DNA from: Streptomyces mutabilis
Lineage (GTDB): Bacteria; Actinomycetota; Actinomycetes; Streptomycetales; Streptomycetaceae
DNA length: 64,000 nt
Assembly (NCBI RefSeq): GCF_014649815.1
Contig: NZ_BMTT01000006.1
Location: 62,001 to 126,000, forward strand
Direction of reading: 5' to 3'
Part shown: one piece after another, positions 40,907 through 49,808 of the stretch
How positions within the stretch are numbered: the stretch's first letter is position 1
Layout: every line of letters starts with the position of its first letter
Translations under genes and position numbers: made by a program
Notes under the pieces: model-generated
Told to the model about the DNA's origin: nothing
Database searches by the model: none
What the model saw: only the letters and a program-made list of their open reading frames with translations

Positions 40907-41920
40907 TCACGTCCGCTGCCCGAACAGCTCCCTCAGCACGTCCTCCATGGTCACCAGCCCCGCCAGCCGCCCGTCGGACCCGAGGACGGCCGCCAGATGG
41001 GTGCGGCTGCGGCGCATCGCGGTGAGCACGTCGTCGAGCGGGGTGCTCTCCCGCACCCGCGCGATGGGCCGCATGTCCCGCAGCCGGAACGGCAGGTCCC
41101 GCGGCGAGGCGTCCAGGGCGTCCTTCACGTGCAGATACCCGACGATGCGCCGCCCGTCGTCCACGACGGGGAAGCGGGAGAACCCGGACTGCGCCGACAG
41201 CCGCTCCAACTGCTCCGGAGTGATGCCCACGCGCGCGTGGACGACGTGTTCCAGCGGCAGGACCACGTCCCGCACCGGCCGCCGGCCCAGTTCCAGCGCG
41301 TCGTGCAGCCGCTCCTGGGCCCGGATGTCGATCAGCCCGGCCTCACTGGCGTCCTTGACGATCTCGGCCAGCTCCGCGTCCGTGAAGGTCGCCGAGACCT
41401 CGTTCCTCGCCTCCACCCTGAGCAGCTTGAGCAGTACGTTCGCGAAGGCGTTGACCGTGAAGATCACGGGGCGCAGCGCTCGCGACACTGCCACCAGCGG
41501 GGGCCCGAGCAGCAGCGCGCTGCGCACCGGCTCGGCCAGGGCGATGTTCTTCGGGACCATCTCGCCGAGCAGCATGTGCAAGTACGTCGCCAGCGCGAGG
41601 GCGATCACGAACGACACCGCGTGCCCCGCGCCGGACGGCACGCCCACCGCGTGGAACACCGGCTCCAGCAGGTGCGCGATGGCCGGCTCGGCGACCACGC
41701 CGAGGACCAGCGTGCACAGGGTGATGCCGAGCTGGGCCGCCGCCATCAGCGCCGACACGTGCTCCAGGCCCCACAGCACGCTCTTCGCCCGCCGGTCGCC
41801 CTCCTCGGCGTACGGTTCCACCTGGCTGCGGCGCACCGAGATCAGCGCGAACTCGGCACCCACGAAGAACGCGTTGACGACGAGCGTCGCCAGGCCGATC
41901 AGGAGCTGTACCGCGGTCAC
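40907..41920 (-). CDS. CNNM/CorC-type membrane protein with CBS domains (second of pair)
   Basis: 337 residues. A DUF21/CNNM transmembrane domain (about 1-150; VNAFFVGAEFALISVRRS, AAAQLGITLCTLVLGVV, MLLGEMVPKNIALAEP) is followed by a CBS pair (about 200-330; VRDVVLPLEHVVHARVGITP, FSRFPVVDDGRRIVGYLHV). Such proteins transport or regulate magnesium/cobalt. The CorC_HlyC domain found in the partner is missing. Its GTG start overlaps the stop of the partner (GTGA), so the two form an operon and possibly a heterodimer. Confidence 0.92.
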   Translation of the reverse strand: MTAVQLLIGLATLVVNAFFVGAEFALISVRRSQVEPYAEEGDRRAKSVLWGLEHVSALMAAAQLGITLCTLVLGVVAEPAIAHLLEPVFHAVGVPSGAGHAVSFVIALALATYLHMLLGEMVPKNIALAEPVRSALLLGPPLVAVSRALRPVIFTVNAFANVLLKLLRVEARNEVSATFTDAELAEIVKDASEAGLIDIRAQERLHDALELGRRPVRDVVLPLEHVVHARVGITPEQLERLSAQSGFSRFPVVDDGRRIVGYLHVKDALDASPRDLPFRLRDMRPIARVRESTPLDDVLTAMRRSRTHLAAVLGSDGRLAGLVTMEDVLRELFGQRT

Positions 41921-43260
41921 CGCCCCGTCCCCCCTTCGTCGTCGGTACGCTCGTCGTCGAGCGGCGCGTGCAGCAGCACCCGGGCCGCCCTGCGTCCCGT
42001 GGCGTCCACGACGTCCAGTCGCCAGCCCGCGACCTCCAGGACGTCGCCGACGGCGGGGATGCGCCCCAGCCCGGCCGCGACCAGCCCGGCGACCGTCTCG
42101 TACGGTCCCTCGGGCGCCCTGAGACCCAGACGCGCGAGCCGGTCCACGCGTGCCGCGCCGTCGGCCCAGTACAGCGCGTGGCCCTGCTCATCGGTACCGG
42201 CCGCATCCAGTTCGGGAGTCTCGTGCGGATCGTGCTCGTCCCGCACCTCGCCGACGACCTCCTCGACGATGTCCTCCAGCGTCGCCACGCCCGCCGTCCC
42301 CCCGTACTCGTCGATCACGACGGCCATCGTGCGCAGCCCGGAGAGCCGGTCCAGCAGCCGGTCGACGGTCAGCGACTCCGGGACCAGCAGCGGTTCCCGC
42401 ATCAGCTCGGCGACCGGCATCCCCGCCCGCCGCTCGGCGGGCACCGCCAGTACGTCCTTGACATGCGCGGTTCCCACCACGGCGTCGAGCGTGTCCCGGT
42501 ACACGGGAAACCGGGACAGGCCGGTCGCCCGCGTCGCGTTCGCCACGTCCTCGCAGGTGGCCCGGGCGTCGAGGGCGATGACCTGGACGCGCGGGGTCAT
42601 CACGTTCTGCGCGGTCAGGTCGGCCAGGTTCAGCGTCCGTACGAACAACTCGGCGGTGTCGGCCTCCAGGGCCCCTTCCTTGGCCGAGTGCCGGGCGAGA
42701 GCCGCCAGTTCCCGCGGCCCGCGGGCGGACGCCAGCTCCTCGGCGGGTTCGACGCCGAATCGGCGCACGAGCCGGTTGGCCGTGTTGTTCAGGTGGGTGA
42801 TGAAGGGCCGGAAGGCTGCGCTGAACCAGCGCTGCGGACCGCCCACCCGCCTGGCGACGGCCAGCGGCGAGGAGATCGCCCAGTTCTTGGGCACCAGCTC
42901 GCCGACGATCATCAGGAAGACCGTCGACAGCGCCGTGCCCAGCACCAGCGCCAGCGAGGAAGCGGCCGAACCCGACATCCCCGCGCTCTCCAGCGGGCCC
43001 GAGATCAGCGCCGCTACCGAGGGCTCGGCCAGCATGCCGACCACCAGGTTGGTGACCGTGATGCCGAGCTGCGCCCCCGAGAGCTGGAACGTCAGGTTCC
43101 GTACGGCCTTCAGCGCGCTCGTCGCGCCGCGCTCGCCCCGCTGAGCGGCCCGTTCCAGTTCTCCGCGCTCGACGGTGGTCAGCGAGAATTCAGCCGCGAC
43201 GAAGGCGCCGCACGCGAGCGAGAGCAGGACCGCCACCAGCAGCAGGAGCACTTCGGTCAT
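41917..43260 (-). CDS. CNNM/CorC-type membrane protein with CBS and CorC_HlyC domains
   Basis: 447 residues. DUF21 helices (about 3-160; LACGAFVAAEFSLTTVERGE, SGAQLGITVTNLVVGML, VGELVPKNWAISSP), two CBS repeats (about 205-330; VMTPRVQVIALDARATCEDV, FPVYRDTLDAVVGTAHVKDV) and a C-terminal CorC_HlyC transporter-associated domain (about 365-440; DGAARVDRLARLGL, YETVAGLVAAGLGRIPAVGD). It is the first gene of a two-gene operon. Start 43260 has GAGGTGA about 6 nt upstream. Magnesium or cobalt efflux is the usual suggestion for the family. Confidence 0.93.
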   Translation of the reverse strand: MTEVLLLLVAVLLSLACGAFVAAEFSLTTVERGELERAAQRGERGATSALKAVRNLTFQLSGAQLGITVTNLVVGMLAEPSVAALISGPLESAGMSGSAASSLALVLGTALSTVFLMIVGELVPKNWAISSPLAVARRVGGPQRWFSAAFRPFITHLNNTANRLVRRFGVEPAEELASARGPRELAALARHSAKEGALEADTAELFVRTLNLADLTAQNVMTPRVQVIALDARATCEDVANATRATGLSRFPVYRDTLDAVVGTAHVKDVLAVPAERRAGMPVAELMREPLLVPESLTVDRLLDRLSGLRTMAVVIDEYGGTAGVATLEDIVEEVVGEVRDEHDPHETPELDAAGTDEQGHALYWADGAARVDRLARLGLRAPEGPYETVAGLVAAGLGRIPAVGDVLEVAGWRLDVVDATGRRAARVLLHAPLDDERTDDEGGTGR

Positions 43261-43430
43261 CGGGTCACCTCGGATCCATGATCGGCCAGAACGCGGAGGT
43301 GCGCGCGGTGTCGTGCGCAGGTGGAGGCACCGAGGGAGGCGTCGGCGCGGACGCCGAGGGGCCGGCGCCGGGGCCGGCGCCCGGGAATCGTCGATGGAGG
43401 CTCTCTCATGCGCCGGTTGGTCACAGCCTT

Positions 43431-43856
43431 TCAGTCGGTGAGGGGCTTCACCCAGCGTCGCCACTGTTCCTCGGGCGCGTACCCGGCGGCCCGCCAGGCA
43501 TGCTGTGCCCGCTCGTTGCGCAGCAGCACCATCGCGTCCCCGCGGCGCCCGCCGAGCCGTACGAACCGTTCCTCCGCGGCGGTCAGCAGGGCCGATGCGA
43601 TGCCCTGTCGCCGGTGGTCAGGATGCACGGCCAGCCGGTACAGGTGGCAGCGCCAGCCGTCGAAGCCGGCGATCACCGTGCCCACCAGGTCCCCGCCCCG
43701 CTCGGCGAGGATCAGCGACTCGGGGTCCCGGGCGACGAGCCGCTCCACGCCCTCCCGGTCGTCGCTGATGCTCGTGCCCTCGGCGGCCGTCTTCCAGAAG
43801 GCCAGTACGGAGTCCAGGTCCTCGGGCCCGGCGGCCCGTATGCGCAGATCGGTCAT
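43431..43856 (-). CDS. GNAT acetyltransferase
   Basis: 141 residues, a single GNAT domain. The acetyl-CoA P-loop is HPDHRRQGIASALLTAAEE (about 78-96) after YRLAVHP; the C-terminal WRAAGYAPEE is typical. Small stand-alone GNATs modify proteins, antibiotics or metabolites; the substrate is unknown. Not obviously in an operon: the gaps to the genes on either side are 170 and 101 nt. Confidence 0.9.
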   Translation of the reverse strand: MTDLRIRAAGPEDLDSVLAFWKTAAEGTSISDDREGVERLVARDPESLILAERGGDLVGTVIAGFDGWRCHLYRLAVHPDHRRQGIASALLTAAEERFVRLGGRRGDAMVLLRNERAQHAWRAAGYAPEEQWRRWVKPLTD

Positions 43857-43957
43857 GCCGCGATCCCACCACGAGCGGTGCGCGCCGATCCGCCAATTCC
43901 GGCATGCGGACTGCCGGGACCATGGGGGCCGTCAGGTCCGCTGGAACCGTGCGGCCC

Positions 43958-44848
43958 TCAGGCGTCGCGCAGCGCCCGCATCACCGGAGCGAAAGCCTCC
44001 ATGTACGGCTCCAGCACGGTCAGGTACGTGAACCCGTAGCGCTCGCGCTGTGCCCGCACCTGCGCGGTGATCTGCTCCAGGGGCCCGGCCAGGACGATGG
44101 GCAGTTCCAGCAGCCGGTCCACGGTCAGGTGCGGCACGTACTCCTGGAGGGGGCGGACGGCGGTTTCACGGTCCTCGGACACGACAACCATCTGGATGAG
44201 CAGGTTCAGCTCCGCCGGTTCCTCGCGGTCCGCCGCGAACTTCCGGTACCGGGCGACGCGCTCGTCGAGCTCCTCGGCGGTGATGGGCGCCAGCTGTCCC
44301 GTCGTGCTGCCCCGCACCGTACGCCCGCCCGTGAACGCCGCGATGTCGGCGTGCCGGGCCGTCAGCTCCAGCATCCGGTCGCCATTGCCGCCGATCAGCA
44401 GCGGTACCCCGGACTTCTGCGCCGGGCGCGGCAGGTACTCGTCGTCGCCGAGCAGCCGCTCCAGCTCCTCGACGGTCCGCCGCAGATGGGCGACCCGCTC
44501 GCCCGGCGAGCCGAACGGCAGCCCCGCCGCGTCGTGCTCCGCCTGTACGTAGCCGGTGCCCAGCCCCAGTTCAAGGCGTCCGCCCGTCAAGGCGTCCGTC
44601 GTGGCCACCTCCCGCGCCAGCAGGGCTGGGTTCCAGAAGCCGGCGTTGAGTACGAAGGTCCCCAGCCGGGGGCGCTCGGTGGCCCGGGCCGCGGCGACCA
44701 GCGCCGGGAACGGCGCCACCATGCCGAGGTGGTCCGGGACCTGGATGACGTCGTACCCGAGCTCCTCGGCCCGCCGGCACTTCGCGTTCCACTCGTCGGC
44801 CGATGCGGAGATCGTCAGGTTGACGCCGAAGCGGTAGGAGTGCGACAT
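43958..44848 (-). CDS. LLM-class F420-dependent oxidoreductase
   Basis: 296 residues from the ATG at 44848, chosen for AGGAGA 5 nt upstream. Luciferase-like signatures include YDVIQVPDHLG (about 33-43), GTFVLNAGFWNPALLARE, GRLELGLGTGYVQAEHDAAG (about 89-108) and VPLLIGGNGDRMLELTARHA. The TIGR03621-like group is probably F420-dependent. Streptomyces make F420, and such enzymes reduce or oxidise various metabolites. There is no gene partner on the same strand nearby. Confidence 0.92.
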   Translation of the reverse strand: MSHSYRFGVNLTISASADEWNAKCRRAEELGYDVIQVPDHLGMVAPFPALVAAARATERPRLGTFVLNAGFWNPALLAREVATTDALTGGRLELGLGTGYVQAEHDAAGLPFGSPGERVAHLRRTVEELERLLGDDEYLPRPAQKSGVPLLIGGNGDRMLELTARHADIAAFTGGRTVRGSTTGQLAPITAEELDERVARYRKFAADREEPAELNLLIQMVVVSEDRETAVRPLQEYVPHLTVDRLLELPIVLAGPLEQITAQVRAQRERYGFTYLTVLEPYMEAFAPVMRALRDA

Positions 44849-44940
44849 GAACTCTCCTGTCACGTACGTGAATTCCGGTCACCGGCAGTCAATCACCCAG
44901 GTGCTTCGGCCGCCGGCATGCATGGTGCCGCCCTTGCCGC

Positions 44941-44963
44941 CGCTAGCGTTCCGGCGCTAGCTT
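44941..44963. promoter_or_regulatory. Paired CGCTAGC sites over the RHH-Doc promoter
   Basis: CGCTAGC occurs at 44941-44947 and 44955-44961, 14 bp apart. The second overlaps the likely -10 TAGCTT (44958-44963), which is 6 nt before the ATG of the RHH gene. RHH antitoxins usually bind such repeated short sites and repress their own operon; that is the likely function here. Confidence 0.5.
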
Positions 44964-44969
44964 CAAGGT

Positions 44970-45203
44970 ATGGCGAAGACCAGGAAGGCCCAGCTGAACG
45001 TGCGGGTCGACGAGGGCACCGCCCGGGCCGCCCGGGAACGGGCCGTGGCGCGGGGGATGAGCGTCAACCGCTACATCGAAGAACTGGTCCGGCAGGACAC
45101 CGGCGAGGCCGGCCGCACCTTCGTGGACGCGGCCGCCGACTTCATGCGGCAGTACGAGAAGGTGTTCGCCGAGGAGGTCGGCGAGGGACAGGTCCGCCGC
45201 TGA
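44970..45203 (+). CDS. Ribbon-helix-helix (CopG/Arc-like) antitoxin
   Basis: 77 residues. The RHH fold is seen in KAQLNVRVDEGTARAARERA (about 6-25, beta strand then helix) and MSVNRYIEELVRQDTGE (about 30-46, second helix). The C-terminal helix FVDAAADFMRQYEKVFAEE (about 51-69) has the look of a toxin-binding tail. The gene is 19 nt upstream of the Doc-like toxin gene. Transcription is probably leaderless, from TAGCTT at 44958-44963. Its own promoter carries two CGCTAGC sites, suggesting conditional autoregulation. Confidence 0.9.
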   Translation: MAKTRKAQLNVRVDEGTARAARERAVARGMSVNRYIEELVRQDTGEAGRTFVDAAADFMRQYEKVFAEEVGEGQVRR

Positions 45204-45222
45204 GCCGTCGCACGCCACCCGG

Positions 45223-45597
45223 ATGAACGACCTCACGATCGATCTCGCCTGGCTGCTGATGCTGGCCGAACAGCGCACCCCCGGAGACCCCCAGGTCACC
45301 GACTGGGGAGCCCTCGTCGCGGCCGTCGCCCGCCACCGGGCCGAGATACTCGACACCCCCGTCTACGACGGTCCGCACGCCCGCGCGGCCGCCCTCCTCC
45401 AGCTGCTGATCCACGTACCCGCTCTGGAGCGCTCCAACGCCCTGTTCGCCTCGGCGGTCGCCTACGCCTACCTGGTCGCCAGCGGGGTCCGGATCGTCAC
45501 CACGGCCGAGCAGGTGCGGGACCTGGCCCTGCTGGTCAAGAACGGCGACGCGTCGGTCGACGACATCGCGGACGAGCTGCGCCGGTGGAGCGCGTGA
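45223..45597 (+). CDS. Doc/Fic-like toxin with degenerate catalytic motif
   Basis: 124 residues with the compact Doc fold: GDPQVTDWGALVAAVARHRA (about 21-40) and DTPVYDGPHARAAALLQLLI (about 44-63) match Doc proteins. Active Doc/Fic enzymes carry HxFx(D/E)GNKR; here the region is IHVPALERSNALFA (about 63-76). By alignment the motif His is lost to Pro or shifted, and the Asp, Gly, Lys and Arg are replaced; one Asn remains. The gene follows the RHH antitoxin. It may be an inactive relic, or a member with altered chemistry. It is convergent and immediately adjacent to the methyltransferase gene. Confidence 0.78.
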   Translation: MNDLTIDLAWLLMLAEQRTPGDPQVTDWGALVAAVARHRAEILDTPVYDGPHARAAALLQLLIHVPALERSNALFASAVAYAYLVASGVRIVTTAEQVRDLALLVKNGDASVDDIADELRRWSA

Positions 45598-46287
45598 CTA
45601 CGCTCCGTCGCCGGGCGGGCGCCACGCCGTGCCGAGCACGCAGTACGAACTCGGCAGGGCCGGTCCGTTCTCCGGCATCCTCATCCGCCGGTAGGGGCCC
45701 AGCGTGAACCCGGCCTCCCGCAGCGCGGCGACCGGCTCCCGGGACAGGTGACAGCCTCCGCTCAGCGGGGGCCACAGCGTCCGGTCCAGTGCGCGCTGGG
45801 TGAAGCTCATCACCCGGCCGCCGTCCCGGCCGTGCTCGAAGAACCGCACTTCGCCGCCGGGCCGCAGCACCCGCCTCAGCTCACCCAGCGCTCGTGGCAC
45901 GTCGCGGACACTGCACAGCACCAGCGACACCACGGCCGCGTCGAAGGCCTCGCTCTTGACCGGCAGCGCCTCCGCCGCGCCCGGTGCCACGTCCACCGGC
46001 ACCTGGGCGCGCAGCGCCGCTTCCACTGCCCACTGCCGCAACACGCGCTCCGGTTCGATCGCGACCACCTCGGAGACGGTGCCCGGGTAGTGGGAGAAGT
46101 TCAGCCCGTTGCCCGCGCCGACCTCGATCACCCGCCCGGACAGGCCGTCGAGCAGCCGCTCGCGGACGCGGCCCATGCCCGTCCGGGTCTCGGCGCTCAC
46201 ACTGAACCGGGCGTAGCAGCGGGCGAACAGAGGATGGTGCACGGCGTCCCGCGGCACCGCGCGGGAACGGCCGGGGCGCACCGACAT
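45598..46287 (-). CDS. SAM-dependent methyltransferase
   Basis: 229 residues. Class I motifs: IEVGAGNGLNFSHYP (about 71-85) binds SAM, VVAIEPERVLRQWAVE supplies the acidic residue, FDAAVVSLVLCSV is motif IV and LRPGGEVRFFEHG follows. It is of the UbiE/COQ5-like type 11 family; the methyl acceptor is not known. The start at 46287 has GGGAGG 5 nt upstream. Its stop abuts the toxin gene stop with no spacer. Confidence 0.92.
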   Translation of the reverse strand: MSVRPGRSRAVPRDAVHHPLFARCYARFSVSAETRTGMGRVRERLLDGLSGRVIEVGAGNGLNFSHYPGTVSEVVAIEPERVLRQWAVEAALRAQVPVDVAPGAAEALPVKSEAFDAAVVSLVLCSVRDVPRALGELRRVLRPGGEVRFFEHGRDGGRVMSFTQRALDRTLWPPLSGGCHLSREPVAALREAGFTLGPYRRMRMPENGPALPSSYCVLGTAWRPPGDGA

Positions 46288-46378
46288 GGGACCTCCCTCA
46301 CGAGGTGGTGCCTCACCGCGATTGTCCCCCGCACACACGCCTCGCACCCACCGCGCGGCGGCCGCTTTCCCGGCGCCC

Positions 46379-46406
46379 GGGTCGGCCCCGGCGCCGGGAC
46401 CGACCC
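46379..46406 (-). terminator. Hairpin terminator after bioD
   Basis: A 28-bp palindrome, GGGTCGG-C-CCCGGC (46379-46392) and GCCGGG-A-CCGACCC (46393-46406), has one C/A mismatch and no loop spacer. It lies 16 bp beyond the bioD stop and is the best end for the bioB-bioA-bioD transcript. Confidence 0.8.
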
Positions 46407-46422
46407 CGAAATCCGCCCCGGT

Positions 46423-47139
46423 TCAGGGCGCCTCACGCCTCCCGAACGCCTCCGCGTCCCAGGTGCCTTCCAGCCGCGGCGCGAGCCAGTGCGGTGCCGC
46501 CGAGCGGAAGGCGGGCGGCGGGAGGGCCGCCGCTCCGGCGGGGACGGCGCCGAGGAGCGGTGCACCGGCCACGTCGGGGAGGTCCGCGAGGTTGCAGCGC
46601 GCTGCGAGGTCCGGGGCTCCGGGCCAGCTGCCGATCACCACGCCCGGCAGCTCCAGGCCGCGGAAGCGCAGCTCACGCGCGGTCAGCTCGGTGGTGTTGA
46701 GGGCGCCCAGCCCGGCCGGAGCCACCAGCAGCACCGGCGCGCCCAGCAGAACGGCGACGTCCGCCAGGGTCCCGCCTTCCGCGTCGAAGCGGACGAGGAG
46801 CCCGCCCGCGCCCTCGACCAGCACCAGGTCGTGCTCGGTGGCCAGTTTCCCCGCGGCCTCCGCCACCTCGTGCGGGCGCACGGGCGCCCGGCCGGCCCGG
46901 CGCGCCGCCGTGGCCGGAGCCAGCGGCTCCGGGAAGCGGGCGACCTCCGCGGTCGTCACGGCGCCCGCGAGGCGCGCCACCTCCCGCGCGTCCCCGGGTT
47001 CGTCCGGTCCTACGCCCGTCTGTGCGGCCTTCAGCACGGCCACCGACCGGCCGGCCGCGAGCGCCGTCGCGGCGACGGCGGCCGTCACGACCGTCTTGCC
47101 GATCTCCGTGCCCGTTCCCGTGATCACCAGTACCGGCAT
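46423..47139 (-). CDS. bioD: Dethiobiotin synthetase
   Basis: 238 residues. The P-loop is GTGTEIGKT (8-16), followed by KAAQTGVGPDEPGD and the LVLVEGAGGLLVRFD segment (about 105-119), all as in BioD. It carboxylates 7,8-diaminononanoate to dethiobiotin with ATP and CO2. The gene is last in the bioB-bioA-bioD order; its start lies 1 nt after the bioA stop. A hairpin terminator follows. Confidence 0.95.
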   Translation of the reverse strand: MPVLVITGTGTEIGKTVVTAAVAATALAAGRSVAVLKAAQTGVGPDEPGDAREVARLAGAVTTAEVARFPEPLAPATAARRAGRAPVRPHEVAEAAGKLATEHDLVLVEGAGGLLVRFDAEGGTLADVAVLLGAPVLLVAPAGLGALNTTELTARELRFRGLELPGVVIGSWPGAPDLAARCNLADLPDVAGAPLLGAVPAGAAALPPPAFRSAAPHWLAPRLEGTWDAEAFGRREAP

Positions 47140-47140
47140 G

Positions 47141-48427
47141 TCATCCCTCCCGTGCCGCCGCGCACACCGCGCGGGCGATCCGTGCCACGTCCGCGTCGCC
47201 CGTGACGTACGGCGGCATCGTGTAGATCAGGTCGCGGAACGGCCGCAGCCACACGCCCTCGCGCACCGCCGCGGCCGTCGCCGCCCGCATGTCGACGGCG
47301 TGGTCGAGCTGCACCACCCCGATCGCCCCGAGGACGCGTACGTCCGTCACGCCCGGCAGTCCGGCGGCCGGCGCCAGACCGTCGCGCAGCCCCGCCTCGA
47401 TCCGCTTGACCTCCGCGAGCCAGTCCTGCCCGAGCAGCAGCCCGATCGACGCGCACGCCACGGCCGCCGCCAGCGGATTGCCCATGAACGTCGGTCCGTG
47501 GGCCAGCACCGGCACCTCGCCCCGCGAGATCCCGTCGGCCACCTCGGACGTGCACAGCGTGGCCGCCATCGTCAGATAGCCGCCGGTCAGGGCCTTGCCC
47601 ACGCACATCACGTCCGGCGTCACCGCCGCGTGCTCCGCCGCGAACAGGGCGCCCGTACGCCCGAAACCGGTCGCGATCTCGTCGAACACCAGCAGCACGC
47701 CGTGCGCGTCGCACGCCTCCCGCAGCACCCGCAGATACGCGGGGGAGTGGAACCGCATCCCGCCCGCGCCCTGCACCACCGGCTCGACGATCACCGCGGC
47801 CAGGTCGTCGGCGTGCCGCTCGATCAGTGAGCGCAGACGGTCCGCGTACGTCTCCTCGAACTCTGCCGGCGGCGCGTCCGCGAAGACCTGGCGCGGCAGG
47901 ACGCCCGTCCACAGTTCGTGCATCCCGCCCTCGGGGTCGCACACCGACATGGGCTGCCAGGTGTCGCCGTGGTAGCCACCGCGCCAGGTGAGCAGGCGGC
48001 GCTTGTCCGGGCGGCCCAGCGAGCGCCAGTACTGCAGGCACATCTTGACGGCGACCTCGACCGACACCGAACCGGAGTCCGCGAGGAAGACGTGCTCCAG
48101 CCCTTCCGGTGACACGTCGACAAGGAGTTTCGCCAGCCGCACGGCGGGCTCGTGGGTGAGCCCGCCGAACATCACGTGGCTCATCCGCTCCAGCTGCTCG
48201 CGCGCGGCCTCGTTGAGCACCGGGTGGTTGTACCCGTGAATCGCCGACCACCAGGACGACATGCCGTCGACCAGCTCGCCCGAGCCGTCGGCCGGCCGCA
48301 GCCGCACCCCGCTCGCCGACTCCACGACGAGCGGCTCCTGCCGACCTGGCATCGGGCCGTACGGATGCCACACGTGCCGCCGGTCGAGCGCCAGCAACTC
48401 GTCCACGGTCAGTCCGGGCTCAGGCAT
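47141..48427 (-). CDS. bioA: Adenosylmethionine-8-amino-7-oxononanoate aminotransferase
   Basis: 428 residues, class-III aminotransferase. The PLP lysine is K278 in [10 protein letters not shown], with [11 protein letters not shown] (249-259) before it and [15 protein letters not shown] (55-69) as a BioA marker. It converts KAPA to DAPA using SAM as the amino donor. The ATG at 48427 lies inside the last codons of bioB (8-nt overlap), so translation is coupled. An upstream in-frame ATG nine codons earlier is less likely. Confidence 0.97.
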   Translation of the reverse strand: MPEPGLTVDELLALDRRHVWHPYGPMPGRQEPLVVESASGVRLRPADGSGELVDGMSSWWSAIHGYNHPVLNEAAREQLERMSHVMFGGLTHEPAVRLAKLLVDVSPEGLEHVFLADSGSVSVEVAVKMCLQYWRSLGRPDKRRLLTWRGGYHGDTWQPMSVCDPEGGMHELWTGVLPRQVFADAPPAEFEETYADRLRSLIERHADDLAAVIVEPVVQGAGGMRFHSPAYLRVLREACDAHGVLLVFDEIATGFGRTGALFAAEHAAVTPDVMCVGKALTGGYLTMAATLCTSEVADGISRGEVPVLAHGPTFMGNPLAAAVACASIGLLLGQDWLAEVKRIEAGLRDGLAPAAGLPGVTDVRVLGAIGVVQLDHAVDMRAATAAAVREGVWLRPFRDLIYTMPPYVTGDADVARIARAVCAAAREG

Positions 48428-49658
48428 TGGGCGCGAGATCCGTTCCGGCTCCACGGCGGCGTACGGCGACCAGATCCGTACGGGGTTCGCCGGCCACCGC
48501 CGGTTCGGCGGACGCCGCGGAGCCGCAGTTCCCCTCAGCCGGGACTGAACCGCAGACGCTCCCGCCCTCGTGCGGCGACCCGCAGGCCCCGCTCTCCCCG
48601 TGCGACCCGCAGCCGCCGCCTTCCTTGTGCGACCCGCACCCGCCCCGGCCCGCGGCCCGGTGCTCCGGCAGCGTCACCTCCCCGGCGCCCTCCACCTCGA
48701 ACCCGGCGTCCGCGATCATCTCCAGGTCGGCCCGGCCGGCCTGCCCCTCGCTGGTGAGGTAGTCGCCGAGGAAGATGGAGTTGGCCAGGTGCAGGGCCAG
48801 CGGCTGCATCGTGCGCAGGTGGACCTCGCGTCCGCCCGCGATGCGCACCTCGACGTCCGGGCAGACGAACCGCGTCATCGCCAGGATGCGCAGGCACCGC
48901 TGCGGGGTGAGGTGCCACTCCTTGGCGAGGGGCGTGCCCTCCATCGGGATCAGGAAGTTGACCGGCACCGAGTCGGGGTCCAGTTCGCGCAGCGAGAAGA
49001 CCACGTCGACCAGGTCCTCGTCGCTCTCGCCCATGCCCGCGATCAGCCCGGAGCAGGCGGACAGCCCGGCGGCGTGCGCCTTGTTGACCGTGTCCACCCG
49101 ATCGGCGTACGTGTGCGTGGTCGTGATGTCCCCGTACGTCGCCTCGGACGTGTTGAGGTTGTGGTTGTAGGCGTCGGCGCCGGCCTCGCGCAGCCGCTCC
49201 GCCTGGCCGTCGGAGAGCAGGCCCAGGCAGGCGCACACCTCGACGGCCTCGTGCTGCTCCTTGATGGCCTTGATGGTGTCCGAGACCCGGTCCACGTCCC
49301 GGTCGGTCGGGCCGCGCCCGCTGGCCACCAGGCACACCCGCTTGGCGCCTCCGGCCACGCCCGCCGCGGCGGCCTGCGAGGCCTGGTCGGGCTTGAGCCA
49401 GGTGTACTTCAGGATCTCGGCCTTGGAGCCGAGCCGCTGCGAGCAATAGGAGCAGTCCTCGGGACACAGGCCCGACTTGAGGTTGACGAGGTAGTTGAGC
49501 TTCACCCGTCGGCCGAACCAGTACCGGCGCACCTTGCCGGCCGCGGCCACCACATCGAGCAGGTCGTCGTCGGAAGTGGCGAGGACGGCAAGGGCCTCCT
49601 CGCGGGTCGGCGACTCGCGCCGAAACCCCTTGTCCACCAGCGTGTTCAGCAGGTCCAT
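48420..49658 (-). CDS. bioB: Biotin synthase with cysteine-rich C-terminal tail
   Basis: 412 residues, about 60-80 longer than typical BioB. The radical-SAM cluster is C65-x3-C69-x2-C72 ([10 protein letters not shown]); YNHNLNTSE and RIAGGRE are further BioB landmarks. It inserts sulfur into dethiobiotin, using a second iron-sulfur cluster as the donor. The C-terminal tail (about 339-412) has five CGS units with GSH or GSPH around them ([15 protein letters not shown] and so on), which looks metal-binding. The start MDLLNT at 49658 fits the family. It is the first gene of bioB-bioA-bioD. Confidence 0.96.
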   Translation of the reverse strand: MDLLNTLVDKGFRRESPTREEALAVLATSDDDLLDVVAAAGKVRRYWFGRRVKLNYLVNLKSGLCPEDCSYCSQRLGSKAEILKYTWLKPDQASQAAAAGVAGGAKRVCLVASGRGPTDRDVDRVSDTIKAIKEQHEAVEVCACLGLLSDGQAERLREAGADAYNHNLNTSEATYGDITTTHTYADRVDTVNKAHAAGLSACSGLIAGMGESDEDLVDVVFSLRELDPDSVPVNFLIPMEGTPLAKEWHLTPQRCLRILAMTRFVCPDVEVRIAGGREVHLRTMQPLALHLANSIFLGDYLTSEGQAGRADLEMIADAGFEVEGAGEVTLPEHRAAGRGGCGSHKEGGGCGSHGESGACGSPHEGGSVCGSVPAEGNCGSAASAEPAVAGEPRTDLVAVRRRGAGTDLAPNA

Positions 49659-49726
49659 GAGAGCCGATCCTGTCCTAAGGGGCCGCCGGGGGCCAAGGAG
49701 AGTTTGCACAACACTGACAGATCACC

Positions 49727-49744
49727 GTGTGGGTATTGCCACAC
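49727..49744. promoter_or_regulatory. Candidate biotin-operator palindrome in the bioB-bioF divergent region
   Basis: GTGTGG (49727-49732) and CCACAC (49739-49744) are perfect inverted arms separated by 6 bp, in the middle of the 150-bp region between the divergent bioB and bioF starts. A TATCGT (49767-49772) may be the -10 for bioF. A regulator of biotin synthesis could control both directions from here; no match to a known BioQ or BirA site is claimed. Confidence 0.45.
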
Positions 49745-49808
49745 CTCGCGGGGGTGGCGGTACCGCTATCGTCTGTCCATTGCCTACAAAACCGCGGAGG
49801 ACCTACCC

